Below the pieces are notes generated by a model. It had not been told where the DNA came from. It searched no databases and saw nothing but the letters and a program-made list of their open reading frames with translations. 64,000 nucleotides of DNA from Belnapia mucosa (GTDB lineage: Bacteria; Pseudomonadota; Alphaproteobacteria; Acetobacterales; Acetobacteraceae), in the NCBI RefSeq assembly GCF_016775475.1, contig NZ_JAEUXJ010000002.1, forward strand, positions 596,013-660,012, given 5' to 3'. Shown piece after piece: positions 49,294-59,095 of the stretch (position 1 is the first letter of the stretch; every line of letters starts with the position of its first letter). Both the position numbers and the translations under genes were made by a program.

Positions 49294-49481
49294 CGTCTAG
49301 CGGAGCGGAAGCGGCGGGGCAAGCCGAAACCGACGCGGATGCGGAAATTTCTTTAGAGATCGTGCGTTTTGCACCGCAACATCGAAAGAAAATTGCTGCA
49401 AAGCGGCGTAAATCGGGGCCCTGGCGGAGCCGGCAGCCTGCGACTAGTCTCCGGCGCCCTCGCCCAGACCAGGAGCCCGCC

Positions 49482-50792
49482 TTGCGTCTCTCCCGCGCCT
49501 TCCTGCCGACCCTGAAGGAAACCCCGGCCGATGCGCAGATCGCCTCGCACCGGCTGATGCTGCGTGCGGGCATGGTGCGGCAGACCAGCGCCGGCATCTA
49601 TGCCTGGCTGCCGCTCGGCTGGCGGGTGCTGCAGAAGGTCGAGCAGATCGTCCGCGAGGAGCAGGACCGCGCCGGCGCCCAGGAAATCCTGATGCCGACG
49701 ATCCAGACCGCCGATCTCTGGCGGCAATCCGGCCGCTACGACGCCTACGGGCCGGAGATGCTGCGCCTCAAGGACCGGCACGACCGCGAGATGCTCTACG
49801 GCCCGACCAACGAGGAGATGGTGACGGATATCTTCCGCACCTACGCCAAGAGCTACCGCGACCTGCCGCGCAACCTCTACCACATCCAGTGGAAATTCCG
49901 GGACGAGGTGCGCCCCCGCTTCGGCGTTATGCGCGGCCGCGAATTCCTGATGAAGGATGCCTATAGCTTCGACCTCGACTATGCCGGCGCGCAGCGCAGC
50001 TATAGGCAGATGTTCGTGGCCTATCTGCGGACCTTCGCCCGGATGGGGCTGAAGGCCATCCCGATGCAGGCCGATACCGGCCCGATCGGCGGCAACCTCT
50101 CCCATGAATTCCTGATCCTCGCCGAGACCGGGGAGAGCCAGGTCTATCTCCACCGCGACCTGCTCGATTTCGACGTGCTCGGCCAGGCGCCTGACTACGA
50201 GGGCGACCTCTCGCCCATCGTCGATTTCTGGACCAGCCGCTACGCCGCCACCGACGAGAAGCATGACGAGGCGGCCTGGAATGCTATCCCGGCCGAACGC
50301 CAGGTCTCGGCGCGGGGGATCGAGATCGGCCATATCTTCTATTTCGGCACGAAGTACAGCGCCTCCATGGGCCTCCAGGTCCAGGGCCCGGACGGCAAGC
50401 CGGTGGCGCCCGAGATGGGCAGCTACGGCATCGGCGTCTCCCGCCTGGTCGGCGCCATCATCGAGGCAAACCACGATGAGGCCGGCATCAAATGGCCCGA
50501 GGCCGTGGCGCCCTTCCGCCTCGCGGTGCTGAACCTGAAGCAGGGCGATGCGGCAACGGATGCGCTCTGCGACAAGCTCTATGCCGCCTTCGAGGCCGAT
50601 GCCGTCTATGACGACCGGCCGGAACGCGCGGGCGTCAAATTCGCCGATGCCGACCTCATGGGCTATCCCTGGCAGGCGATCGTCGGTCCTCGCGGCGCGG
50701 CCGCCGGCAAGGTGGAGCTGAAGCGGCGCGCGACCGGCGAGCGGGAGGAGCTGTCGCTCGAGGATGCCATCGCCCGCATCCGGGGCGCCTGA
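49482..50792 (+). CDS. proS: Proline--tRNA ligase (short alphaproteobacterial type)
   Basis: Class II aminoacyl-tRNA synthetase of 436 aa, lacking the long editing insertion of the E. coli enzyme, as in alphaproteobacteria and mitochondria. Motif 2 is seen in [32 protein letters not shown] and motif 3 in [18 protein letters not shown]. The start is TTG 49482, chosen because AGGAG lies 6 bases upstream and the conserved N-terminus [15 protein letters not shown] begins there; the open frame continues upstream without family similarity. Confidence 0.94.
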   Translation: MRLSRAFLPTLKETPADAQIASHRLMLRAGMVRQTSAGIYAWLPLGWRVLQKVEQIVREEQDRAGAQEILMPTIQTADLWRQSGRYDAYGPEMLRLKDRHDREMLYGPTNEEMVTDIFRTYAKSYRDLPRNLYHIQWKFRDEVRPRFGVMRGREFLMKDAYSFDLDYAGAQRSYRQMFVAYLRTFARMGLKAIPMQADTGPIGGNLSHEFLILAETGESQVYLHRDLLDFDVLGQAPDYEGDLSPIVDFWTSRYAATDEKHDEAAWNAIPAERQVSARGIEIGHIFYFGTKYSASMGLQVQGPDGKPVAPEMGSYGIGVSRLVGAIIEANHDEAGIKWPEAVAPFRLAVLNLKQGDAATDALCDKLYAAFEADAVYDDRPERAGVKFADADLMGYPWQAIVGPRGAAAGKVELKRRATGEREELSLEDAIARIRGA

Positions 50793-50800
50793 ACGCCATC

Positions 50801-52057
50801 ATGTTCAACGCCTTCGAGCGCGCCGTCGCCTTCCGCTATCTGCGCGCCCGGAAGGGCGAGCGCTTCGTCTCCGTCATCGCCATCTTCTCGCTGGTCGGCA
50901 TCGCCCTCGGCGTCGCAACGCTGATCATCGTGATGAGCGTGATGAACGGCTTCCGGCAGGAATTGCTGGGCCGTATCCTCGGCCTCAACGGCCATATGGG
51001 CGTCTTTGCCGCCGATGGCGGACCGGTCCGCAACTATGATCCGGTGGCGGAGGCGATCCGCCGCGTGCCAGGCGTGACGGCCGCGACCCCGATCGTCGAG
51101 GGCCAGGTGTTGCTGACCAGCGAACAGGGCGGCGCCTCGGGCGGCCTCGCCCGCGGCATCAAGGCAGAGGATCTGCGGTCCAAGGCGATCATCGCCAACA
51201 ATATCCGCCGCGGGTCCCTCGCGGAATTCGACGGCGAGGACAGCATCGTCATCGGCACCGGCCTTGCCAGCAAGATGCGGGTCGGGGTCGGGGACCGCAT
51301 CACCCTGGTCTCGCCGCAGGGGCGCACCACCGTGCTCGGCACCCTGCCGCGCGTCCGGGCCTATCGGGTGGTGGCGCTGTTCAATGTCGGCATGAACGAA
51401 TACGACAGCAGCTTCGTCTACCTGCCCATGGCCGCCGCGCAGCTGTTCTTCCAGACCGGCGATGCGGCGACGCAGGTCGAGGTCTTCGTCAACGACCCGA
51501 CGCGGGTGCGGGGCGTGAATCTCGAGATCCGCCGCGCCCTCGGCCAGCAGCAGCCGGTCCGCATCGTCGATTGGCAGGATGCCAATAGCAGCTTCTTCAA
51601 TGCGGTGCAGGTCGAGCGGAATGTGATGTTCCTGATCCTGACCCTCATCATCATCGTCGCCGCCTTCAACATCGTCAGCTCGCTGATCATGCTGGTGAAG
51701 GACAAGGGGCGCGACATCGCCATCCTGCGGACGATGGGTGCGACGAGCGGCGCGATCATGCGCATCTTCCTGCTCTGCGGCGCCTCAGTCGGCGTCATGG
51801 GCACGCTGATCGGCTTCGCCCTCGGCCTCGTCTTCTGCCTCAACATCGAGAGCATCCGCGAGGCGCTGCAAGCGCTGACCGGGACGGAGCTGTTCAGCCC
51901 GGAGGTCTATTTCCTGTCTCAGCTCCCGGCCGTGGTCGATCCGCATGAGGTGGTGCAGACGGTGCTGATGGGGCTCGGCCTGTCGCTGCTCGCGACGCTC
52001 TATCCGAGTTGGCGCGCGGCACGGCTCGACCCGGTGGAGGCGCTGCGCAATGAGTGA
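50801..52057 (+). CDS. lolC: Lipoprotein-releasing ABC transporter permease LolC/E
   Basis: 418 aa with four membrane segments: one at residues 24-46 and three in the last 160 residues, with a large periplasmic domain between. [47 protein letters not shown] is the typical start. With LolD it extracts lipoproteins from the inner membrane for LolA. Only one permease gene is present, so it may act as a homodimer (LolF-like). It starts 8 bp after proS and overlaps lolD by 8 bp. Confidence 0.93.
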   Translation: MFNAFERAVAFRYLRARKGERFVSVIAIFSLVGIALGVATLIIVMSVMNGFRQELLGRILGLNGHMGVFAADGGPVRNYDPVAEAIRRVPGVTAATPIVEGQVLLTSEQGGASGGLARGIKAEDLRSKAIIANNIRRGSLAEFDGEDSIVIGTGLASKMRVGVGDRITLVSPQGRTTVLGTLPRVRAYRVVALFNVGMNEYDSSFVYLPMAAAQLFFQTGDAATQVEVFVNDPTRVRGVNLEIRRALGQQQPVRIVDWQDANSSFFNAVQVERNVMFLILTLIIIVAAFNIVSSLIMLVKDKGRDIAILRTMGATSGAIMRIFLLCGASVGVMGTLIGFALGLVFCLNIESIREALQALTGTELFSPEVYFLSQLPAVVDPHEVVQTVLMGLGLSLLATLYPSWRAARLDPVEALRNE

Positions 52058-52730
52058 GGCGCCGCTGCGGCTGGAGGGCGTGGCCCGCCGCTTCCGCACC
52101 GAGGCCGGGGAGCTGACGGTGCTGACCGGCGCCGAGCTGCGGTTGGAGGCCGGGGAGATCGTGGCGCTGGTCGCACCCTCCGGCACCGGGAAATCGACCC
52201 TGCTGCATCTGGCGGGGCTGCTGGAGCGGCCGGATGCGGGCGAGGTCTTCGTCGCCGGCCGCGCCGCCGGCACGCTGTCGGACGATGCGCGCACCGCCAT
52301 CCGCCGCACCGCCATCGGCTTCGTCTACCAGTTCCACCACCTGCTGCCGGAATTCACGGCGGAGGAGAATGTGGTGCTGCCGCAGATGGCCAATGGCATC
52401 GCCCGCACCGCGGCGCGGGAGCGGGCGCGGCAGCTCCTCGGCAGCTTCGGCCTTTCTGGCCGGGAGCATCACCGGCCGGGCCGGCTCTCGGGCGGCGAGC
52501 AGCAGCGCGTCGCCATCGCAAGGGCGCTGGCCAATGGGCCGCGCATCCTGCTGGCCGATGAGCCGACCGGGAACCTCGATGTCGGCACCTCGGACCTGGT
52601 CTTCGAGGAGCTGCTGGCATCGGTGCGCGGCCAGGGCGTGGCGGCGCTGATCGCCACCCACAACCCGGCCCTCGCGGCGCGGATGGACCGGGTGGTGACG
52701 CTGCGGGATGGGCGGGTGGTGCCCGGCTAA
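52050..52730 (+). CDS. lolD: Lipoprotein-releasing ABC transporter ATPase LolD
   Basis: 226 aa. Walker A is APSGTGKST near residue 42, where GPSGSGKST is more usual. The signature is [15 protein letters not shown] and Walker B is [12 protein letters not shown]. It belongs to the MacB/LolD subfamily and provides the energy for LolC/E. The overlap with lolC indicates coupled translation. Confidence 0.95.
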   Translation: MSEAPLRLEGVARRFRTEAGELTVLTGAELRLEAGEIVALVAPSGTGKSTLLHLAGLLERPDAGEVFVAGRAAGTLSDDARTAIRRTAIGFVYQFHHLLPEFTAEENVVLPQMANGIARTAARERARQLLGSFGLSGREHHRPGRLSGGEQQRVAIARALANGPRILLADEPTGNLDVGTSDLVFEELLASVRGQGVAALIATHNPALAARMDRVVTLRDGRVVPG

Positions 52731-52734
52731 AGGC

Positions 52735-53142
52735 CTATTCGGCCGCGACCAGCCGCGCCGGGGCAGGCGACCGCCCGAGCAGCATCGGCAGCAGCCGGCC
52801 GAGGAAGAGCAACGTGCCGGCGAAGAAGACGAGTGCGGCGCCGATCGCCAGGCCCGGCGTCTCATGCTCGATCGAGAGGTAGATTCCGAAGGGGAAGGCC
52901 ACTGCCGCCCCGGCCGAGAGCGCGAATTGCAGCGGCGCCAGGATGCGGGATTCGGAGAGCTGCGGCCAGGCGCGGTAGCTCAGCCCCATCAGCGCTAGCG
53001 TGGTCCAGCCGACCAGATTGAGATGGGCATGCACCGGCGCCAGGTGGAAATCATGCGCGATGCCCATGGCGATGCCGAGTGCGGTGCCCGTCACCAGGCA
53101 GAGCGCGGCCGAGGCCAGGAACAGGACAGGCATACGGGACAT
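52735..53142 (-). CDS. Small heme-copper-oxidase subunit I-like membrane protein
   Basis: 135 aa from ATG 53142, which has GGAGG 7 bases upstream. Four hydrophobic helices are predicted. The motif AHDFHLAPVHAHLNLVGWTTLALMGLSYR resembles the metal-binding His region of cytochrome c oxidase/NO reductase subunit I, but the protein is about a quarter of that length. It converges on lolD with a 4-bp gap. It may bind heme; no catalytic function can be inferred. Confidence 0.7.
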   Translation of the reverse strand: MSRMPVLFLASAALCLVTGTALGIAMGIAHDFHLAPVHAHLNLVGWTTLALMGLSYRAWPQLSESRILAPLQFALSAGAAVAFPFGIYLSIEHETPGLAIGAALVFFAGTLLFLGRLLPMLLGRSPAPARLVAAE

Positions 53143-53224
53143 CGCGATTCCTCCGGTCGTGATCGGGGGCGCAATCTGCCGCAGATGCGCGATGGTTGCA
53201 TCGCATCGTATACGCAAAATTGTC

Positions 53225-54112
53225 TCATTTGTCGCGCCGCCACAGGGCGCCGCAGAGCATGCCGGCAATCACCAGCACCATGCCGGCCACCTGCATCGGC
53301 GTGACCTGCTCGCCGAGCAGCAGCCAGGCCCAGAGCACGCCGAGCGCCGGCACCAGGGGCGGCAGCAGCGCCGCTCGCGCCGGGCCCATCGCCACCACGG
53401 CGCGGCTATAGAGCACCACCGCGATGCCGCCGGCGATGAGGCCCTGATATATGCCCTGGCGCAGCGCCTCTGCTGGATGCGCCATCAGCCCGCCGGGGCC
53501 GAGGATCAGCAGGTGGATGGGCACCCAGGCGAGCGAGAAGGCGCCGATCACCGCCGCCGCCCGCAGCCCGCTGACGCCCCAGCGCCGCATCAGCACGCCG
53601 TAGAGCGCCCAGTTGAAGCCGCTGGCCACCACCATCAGGTCGCCGATCCAGGCCTGCCCGCCGCCCTCGCCGAAGCCCGCCCCGCCGATCAGCAGCAGGC
53701 CGAGGGCGATCACCGGCAGGCCGATCCGCACGCCCGTCTCCGGCGGGGTCCGCAGCAGCCACCAGGCCAGCAGCGGGGCGAAGATCATCGTCCCGCCGGG
53801 ATTGAGGATGGAGGCATGCACGGCCGGGGCGAAACGCAGCGCCGCCGCGGTCAGCAGGAAATAGGGCGCCCCGGCCAGCGCGGCGAGCACCGCCGCCCGC
53901 CCCCAGGACAGCCCCCCGAGTCCCAGTCGCGCCAGCAGGGCGAGGAAGAGCGGCCCCGCCACGCCATAGCGGATGAGGACCAGATCCGGCACCGAAAGCC
54001 CCGCCGCCAGCGCATGGCCGGAGGCGGCGAAATTGGCGCTGAACATGACCATGGCGAGGATGCCGGCGAGGACCACGGCACGGCTGGGCTGTTCCGGCAT
54101 CGTGCCCAGCAT
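53225..54112 (-). CDS. EamA/DMT-family transporter
   Basis: Inner-membrane protein of 295 aa with ten hydrophobic segments arranged as two EamA repeats. The second repeat ends in PPLVPALGVLWAWLLLGEQVTPMQVAGMVLVIAGM, the usual conserved block. Members export amino acids or metabolites. Starts at 54112 or 54100 are both possible. It is divergent from dnaE with only 35 bp between. Confidence 0.88.
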   Translation of the reverse strand: MLGTMPEQPSRAVVLAGILAMVMFSANFAASGHALAAGLSVPDLVLIRYGVAGPLFLALLARLGLGGLSWGRAAVLAALAGAPYFLLTAAALRFAPAVHASILNPGGTMIFAPLLAWWLLRTPPETGVRIGLPVIALGLLLIGGAGFGEGGGQAWIGDLMVVASGFNWALYGVLMRRWGVSGLRAAAVIGAFSLAWVPIHLLILGPGGLMAHPAEALRQGIYQGLIAGGIAVVLYSRAVVAMGPARAALLPPLVPALGVLWAWLLLGEQVTPMQVAGMVLVIAGMLCGALWRRDK

Positions 54113-54147
54113 GCCGGGGAGGGGCGCGGCATGCTAGTCTGCCCCGC

Positions 54148-57100
54148 ATGATCGCCGACTCGACTCCTGGCTTCGTCCACCTCCATGTCCATTCGAGCTA
54201 TTCGCTCTCAGAAGGCGCCATCAAGGCGGAGAAGCTGGCCAGCCTCGCCAAGGAGGCCGGGATGCCGGCCGTGGCGCTGACCGATTCGGCCAACCTCTTC
54301 GGCGCGCTGGAGTTTGCCCAGGGCTGCCAGGGCAAGGGCATCCAGCCCATCATGGGCTGCCAGCTCTGGCTGTCCCGCACCGCCTCCGACCCGCGGCCCG
54401 AGGCGGAGCGCCTTCCGCCGGACCCGATCGTCGCGCTGGCGATGAACCCGCGCGGCTATGACAACCTCCAGCGCCTCTCCTCGCGCTCCTTCCTCGGCTC
54501 GGACGCCTCGGGCAGGCCCTGCCTTTCCTATGCGACGCTGGAGGAGCATGCCGAGGGCATCTTCCTGCTGACCGGCGGCACGCTCGGCCCGGTCAGCCGC
54601 CTGCTCGCCGAGGGGCGGCGGGAGATGGCGGAGGCGCTGCTGCGACGCCTGGCCGCCACCTTCCCGGACCGGCTGGCGGTGGAACTGCACCGCCATGGCC
54701 TGGAGGTCGAGAAGGCGATCGAGCCCGCCCTACTGGCGCTGGCCGACGAGCTGGCGCTGCCCATCGTCGCCGCCAACGACGTCTATTTCGCCGTGCCCGC
54801 GATGCATGAGGCGCATGACGCACTGCTCTGCATCGCCGAAAGCCGGGTCCTGGCCGAGAAGGACCGCCGCCGCGTCACGCCCGAGCACTGGTTCAAGCCG
54901 CCGGCCGCCATGCGTGCGCTCTTCGCCGACCTGCCGGATGCCTGCGACAACACCCTCGCCATCGCCCGCCGCTGCGCGGTGATGGCGGAGACGAAGAAGC
55001 CCGAGCTGCCGATCTGCCCCAAGGTGCAGCCCGGCATGACCGAGGCGGAGACGGTGCGCGACATGGCCCGCCGCGGCCTCGCCGCCCGGCTCGACGCGGC
55101 CGGCATCGAGGCCGACAAGCGCGAGGTCTATGACACGCGCCTGGAATACGAGCTCGGCGTCATCGAGAGCATGGGCTTCGCCGGCTACTTCCTGATCGTC
55201 GCTGACTTCATCCAATGGGCGAAGGCGCAGACCCCACCCATCCCGGTCGGGCCCGGCCGCGGCTCGGGCGCCGGCTCCGTCGCTGCCTGGGCGCTGCAGA
55301 TCACCGATCTCGACCCCTTGCGCTTCGGCCTGCTCTTCGAGCGCTTCCTCAACCCCGAGCGCGTCTCGATGCCGGATTTCGACATCGATTTCTGCCAGGA
55401 CCGGCGCGACGAGGTCATCGCCTATGTCCGCCGGGAATATGGCGAGGACCGCGTCGCGCAGATCATCACCTTCGGCAAGCTGCAGGCGAAGGCGGCCGTG
55501 CGCGACGTCGGCCGCGTCCTCGGCATGCCCTATGGGCAGGTGGACCGCATCGCCTCCCTCATTCCCTTCAACCCGGCCAAGCCGGTGACGCTCGCCCAGG
55601 CGATCGAGGGTGAGCCGCGCCTGCAGCAGATGCGCGATTCGGATGAGCAAGTGGCGCGCCTGCTCGAGATCGCCAACCAGCTCGAAGGCCTCTACCGGAA
55701 CGCCTCGACCCATGCGGCCGGCGTCGTCATCGGCCGTAAGCCGCTGATCGACATCGTCCCGCTCTACCGCGACCCGCGCAGCGACATGCTCATCACCCAG
55801 TATTCGATGAAGTATGTCGAGCAGGCGAGCCTGGTGAAATTCGACTTCCTCGGCCTGAAGACACTGACGGTGATCGAGCAGGCGCTGGAGATCCTGAAGG
55901 GCCAGGGGGTGGAGATCGATATCGCCGCCATCCCGCTGGATGATGCCAAGACCTACGAGATGCTGCGGAAGGGCGACGCCGCCGGGGTGTTCCAGTTCGA
56001 AGGCCAGGGCATGCGGGACTGCCTGCGGCAGATGAAGGTCGACCGGTTCGAGGATCTGGTCGCCGCCGTCTCGCTCTATCGCCCCGGCCCGATGGCGAAC
56101 ATCCCCGCCTATTGCCAGCGCAAGCATGGCGAGCCCTGGGAGAGCCCTCATCCGAAGATCCACCCCATCCTGGCGGAGACCTTCGGCATCATGGTCTACC
56201 AGGAACAGGTGATGCAGATCAGCCAGGAGCTGGCGGGCTATTCGCTCGGCGGCGCCGACCTGCTGCGCCGCGCCATGGGCAAGAAGATCGCCAAGGAGAT
56301 GGAGCAGCAGCGCGCCATCTTCACCGAGGGCGCGGTGAAGAATGGCATCGAGCCGGCCAAGGCGACCGAGATCTTCGACATGATGGCGAAGTTCGCGGAA
56401 TACGGCTTCAACAAGTCGCACGCCGCCGCCTACGCCCTGGTCAGCTACCAGACCGCCTGGCTGAAGGCGAACCACACCGTCGCCTTCCTCGCTGCCTCGA
56501 TGACGCTCGACCTCGACAAGACGGACAAGCTGGCCGGGCATATGCAGGAATGCTCGCGCCTCGGCATCCCCGTGCTGCCGCCCGATATCAATCGCTCCGG
56601 CGCTTTCTTCCTCGTCGAGCCGCAGGAGGATGGCAAGCAGGCCATCCGCTTCGCCCTGGCCGCGGTGAAGCGGGTCGGCGCGGCGGCGATGCAGGCGCTG
56701 GTCGCGGCGCGCGATGCCGCCAAGCCCTTCGCCTCGGTCGCCGACTTCGCCCATCGCGTCGATCCGAAGCTGCTCAATAAGATGCAAATTGAGAACCTGG
56801 CCAAGGCCGGGGCCTTCGATGCGCTGGAAGGGAATCGCGCCAAGCTGGTCTCCGGCGCCGAGGTGGTGCTGCGCGCGGCCCAGGAATCGGCCGAGCGGCG
56901 CGCAGACCCGACTGCCGACATGTTCGGCAGCACCGGCGGCCCGGTGCCGCTGCGGCTGAAGCAGATCCCCGATTGGCCGCAGCTCGAGAAGCTGGCCTAT
57001 GAGGCGGAAGCGGTGGGCTTCCACCTCTCGGCCCATCCGCTGGATACCTACAAGGATGTTCTGCGGCGCCTGGGCGTCACGCCCTTCCTCGCCATCGCCG

Positions 57101-57603
57101 ACCGCGCCAAGGGCGGCTCGGCCAAGCTGTCGCTCGCCGGCACCGTTGTCGCCACCAAGGAGCGGCCGACCCGCACCGGCAGCCGCATGTGCTGGCTGAC
57201 CCTCTCCGACCAGACCGGCAGCTTCGAGGTGACGCTGTTCAGCGAGGTGCTGAACCGTGTCCGCGACCTGCTGACCGAGGGCAATGCCCTGCTGGTCAAG
57301 GCCGAGGCGCGCCTGGAGAACGACAATCTCCGCCTGACCGCGAGCGAGGTCGAGAGCCTGGAGAAGGCCAGCCAGGGCGTCGGCCAGGGCATCCGCCTCT
57401 GGCTGGAGGGCCCGGCCGCGGTGGATCCGATCCGCATGCTGCTGGAGCGAGAGGGTCGGGGTCGCGGCCGGGTCGTCGTGGTCGCCCAGACCGGCGAGGG
57501 CCAGCAGGTGGAACTGGCCCTGCCCGGCAAATACAACGTCTCGCCCCGGCTGATGCAGGCGATGAAGGTGCTGCCCGGCGTGGCGGATGTGGAGGCTGTC
57601 TAG
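54148..57603 (+). CDS. dnaE: DNA polymerase III subunit alpha
   Basis: Replicative polymerase of 1151 aa, DnaE1 type. The PHP domain begins HLHVHSSYSLSEGAIKAEKLASLA. The polymerase active-site aspartates are in PDFDIDFCQDRRDEVI near residue 411, and GPGRGSGAGS lies before them. A C-terminal OB fold (LSLAGTVVATKERPTRTGSRMCWLTLSD) follows. No Shine-Dalgarno precedes the ATG; a TAGTCT -10-like box ends 7 bases before it, so a leaderless message is possible. The end overlaps the convergent ada gene by 4 bp. Confidence 0.96.
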   Translation: MIADSTPGFVHLHVHSSYSLSEGAIKAEKLASLAKEAGMPAVALTDSANLFGALEFAQGCQGKGIQPIMGCQLWLSRTASDPRPEAERLPPDPIVALAMNPRGYDNLQRLSSRSFLGSDASGRPCLSYATLEEHAEGIFLLTGGTLGPVSRLLAEGRREMAEALLRRLAATFPDRLAVELHRHGLEVEKAIEPALLALADELALPIVAANDVYFAVPAMHEAHDALLCIAESRVLAEKDRRRVTPEHWFKPPAAMRALFADLPDACDNTLAIARRCAVMAETKKPELPICPKVQPGMTEAETVRDMARRGLAARLDAAGIEADKREVYDTRLEYELGVIESMGFAGYFLIVADFIQWAKAQTPPIPVGPGRGSGAGSVAAWALQITDLDPLRFGLLFERFLNPERVSMPDFDIDFCQDRRDEVIAYVRREYGEDRVAQIITFGKLQAKAAVRDVGRVLGMPYGQVDRIASLIPFNPAKPVTLAQAIEGEPRLQQMRDSDEQVARLLEIANQLEGLYRNASTHAAGVVIGRKPLIDIVPLYRDPRSDMLITQYSMKYVEQASLVKFDFLGLKTLTVIEQALEILKGQGVEIDIAAIPLDDAKTYEMLRKGDAAGVFQFEGQGMRDCLRQMKVDRFEDLVAAVSLYRPGPMANIPAYCQRKHGEPWESPHPKIHPILAETFGIMVYQEQVMQISQELAGYSLGGADLLRRAMGKKIAKEMEQQRAIFTEGAVKNGIEPAKATEIFDMMAKFAEYGFNKSHAAAYALVSYQTAWLKANHTVAFLAASMTLDLDKTDKLAGHMQECSRLGIPVLPPDINRSGAFFLVEPQEDGKQAIRFALAAVKRVGAAAMQALVAARDAAKPFASVADFAHRVDPKLLNKMQIENLAKAGAFDALEGNRAKLVSGAEVVLRAAQESAERRADPTADMFGSTGGPVPLRLKQIPDWPQLEKLAYEAEAVGFHLSAHPLDTYKDVLRRLGVTPFLAIADRAKGGSAKLSLAGTVVATKERPTRTGSRMCWLTLSDQTGSFEVTLFSEVLNRVRDLLTEGNALLVKAEARLENDNLRLTASEVESLEKASQGVGQGIRLWLEGPAAVDPIRMLLEREGRGRGRVVVVAQTGEGQQVELALPGKYNVSPRLMQAMKVLPGVADVEAV

Positions 57604-58655
57604 CCCTTCGCCCCCGCCCGTTCCTTCGCCAGCAGGACCCGCTTCCGCGGCACGCCCCAGCGATAGCCGGTGAGGTCTCCATCCGCTCCGACCACCCGGT
57701 GGCAGGGCACCGCCAGCGAGACATGGTTCTGCGCGCAGGCCCGGGCCACCGCCCGCACCGCCCTGGGCGCGCCGATGGCGACGGCCATCTGCCCATAGGT
57801 CCGCGTCTCGCCGAAGGGGATGGCCTGCAAGGCTTCCCAGACCCGCCGCTGGAAGGCGGTGCCGCGCAGGTCGAGCGGCAGGGCGAGGGCGGCCTTGGGT
57901 TCCTCGAGGAACGCCACCACCTGCCGCACCGTCTCGGCCAGGGCCTCGGGCGCCGGCTCGATCCGGGCCTTCGGGAAACGCTGGCGGACATCGCCTTCCA
58001 GCGCATCGAAATCCTCGGCGAAGCCGATGAAGCAGACGCCGCTCTCGGTGGCGCCGACCATCAGGGGACCGAGCGCGCTGGTTGCCGTCGCGATGCGGAT
58101 CGTCTCCCCTTCACCGCCGCGGCGCGCGGCGCCCGGGGTCATGCCCAGCACGCGGCCCGGGGCCTCATAGACCCGGCTCTCGCTGCCATAGCCGGCGCCG
58201 GCCACGGCCTCCGCCACCCGGTCGCCGGCCGCCAGCGAGGCTTGCAGCCGCCTGGCCCGGACCGAGGCCGCGTAGGAATGCGGCGTCACCCCGGTGATCT
58301 CCTTGAACAGCCGCAGGAAATGATGCCGCGCATAGCCGGCCCGGTCGGCGAGCGTCGCCAGAGAGGGCGTCGCCTCGCTCGCCTCGATCAGGTCGCAGGC
58401 CGCGCGGATCGCGGCGGCATGGATGGCGGCGCGCTCGCCCTTCGGGTCGCAGCGCTTGCAGGCGCGGAACCCCTCCGCCTCGGCCGAGGGCGCATCCGCA
58501 TAGAAGCGCACATTCCGCCGCAGCGGCGGGCGGGAGGGGCAGCCGGGCCGGCAATAGACCCCTTGGGTCGTGACGGCATAGAGGAAGGCGCCGCAATCGG
58601 GCGCCGGGTCGCGGGACAGCAGGGCTTCCCAGCGGAGGGCATCCTGGTCGAGCAT
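57600..58655 (-). CDS. ada: Bifunctional transcriptional activator / DNA repair methyltransferase Ada
   Basis: 351 aa in three parts. The N-terminal zinc domain carries the phosphotriester-accepting Cys (GVYCRPGCPSRPP and ACKRCDP, four Cys ligands). An AraC-type helix-turn-helix follows (LATLADRAGYARHHFLRLFKEITGVTPHSY). The C-terminal O6-alkylguanine transferase has acceptor Cys318 in PCHRVVG. It repairs alkylated DNA and, once methylated, activates the adaptive response. ATG 58655 has GAGGAG 9 bases upstream. Confidence 0.94.
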   Translation of the reverse strand: MLDQDALRWEALLSRDPAPDCGAFLYAVTTQGVYCRPGCPSRPPLRRNVRFYADAPSAEAEGFRACKRCDPKGERAAIHAAAIRAACDLIEASEATPSLATLADRAGYARHHFLRLFKEITGVTPHSYAASVRARRLQASLAAGDRVAEAVAGAGYGSESRVYEAPGRVLGMTPGAARRGGEGETIRIATATSALGPLMVGATESGVCFIGFAEDFDALEGDVRQRFPKARIEPAPEALAETVRQVVAFLEEPKAALALPLDLRGTAFQRRVWEALQAIPFGETRTYGQMAVAIGAPRAVRAVARACAQNHVSLAVPCHRVVGADGDLTGYRWGVPRKRVLLAKERAGAKG

Positions 58656-58750
58656 TGGTCGGGCCTCCTCGGTCGATGGGATGCGATGATGGCGATGCGG
58701 CAGGGTGGCGGCCATCCGGGCATTGCCCCGGCACGTGGGGAGGCGCGGCG

Positions 58751-59095
58751 ATGACCGAGGCGATCAGCGGCTGGCACGCCCATATCTACTACGATCCGGC
58801 CACGACCCGCAGCACTGCCGCGGCATTGCGGGAGGCGATCGGCGCCCGTTTCCCGGCCGCGGTGCTCGGGCGCTGGCACGATGTCCCGGTCGGGCCGCAT
58901 CCGGGTGCCATGTATCAGGTGGCCTTCGCGCCCGATCTGCTGGCCAGGATGGTCGGCTTCCTGGCGCTGCACCGCGCCGGGCTGACCGTGCTGCTGCATC
59001 CCGAGACCGGCCGGGCACGCGCCAATCACCGCGACCATGCGCTCTGGATGGGCGGGGTGCTGCCGCTCAGGCTGGAGGTGCTGCCGGAGGGGTGA
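58751..59095 (+). CDS. DOPA 4,5-dioxygenase-family protein
   Basis: 114 aa with the family pattern GWHAHIYYDP at the N-terminus and a later HxxxGPHPGAMYQVAF and NHRDHALWMG, which supply conserved His residues. Relatives cleave DOPA-like catechols in plants and fungi; bacterial members are uncharacterised. It starts 96 bp from the divergent ada gene and overlaps the end of the kinase-like gene by 29 bp (convergent). Confidence 0.82.
   Translation: MTEAISGWHAHIYYDPATTRSTAAALREAIGARFPAAVLGRWHDVPVGPHPGAMYQVAFAPDLLARMVGFLALHRAGLTVLLHPETGRARANHRDHALWMGGVLPLRLEVLPEG

Larger units (their letters stand above)
49079..49481 (+). other. 403-bp intergenic region without a protein gene
   Basis: The interval between the DUF1467 gene and proS is less GC-rich than its surroundings. 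It contains a small hairpin (49087-49102, CCGGC/GCCGG around TTTTAA) that may end the upstream transcript. A series of hairpins follows, ending in a strong intrinsic terminator (49263-49293), and then an AT-richer leader for proS. ACTAGTCT at 49443-49450 resembles a -10 box for proS. I find no convincing coding sequence on either strand. Confidence 0.7.
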
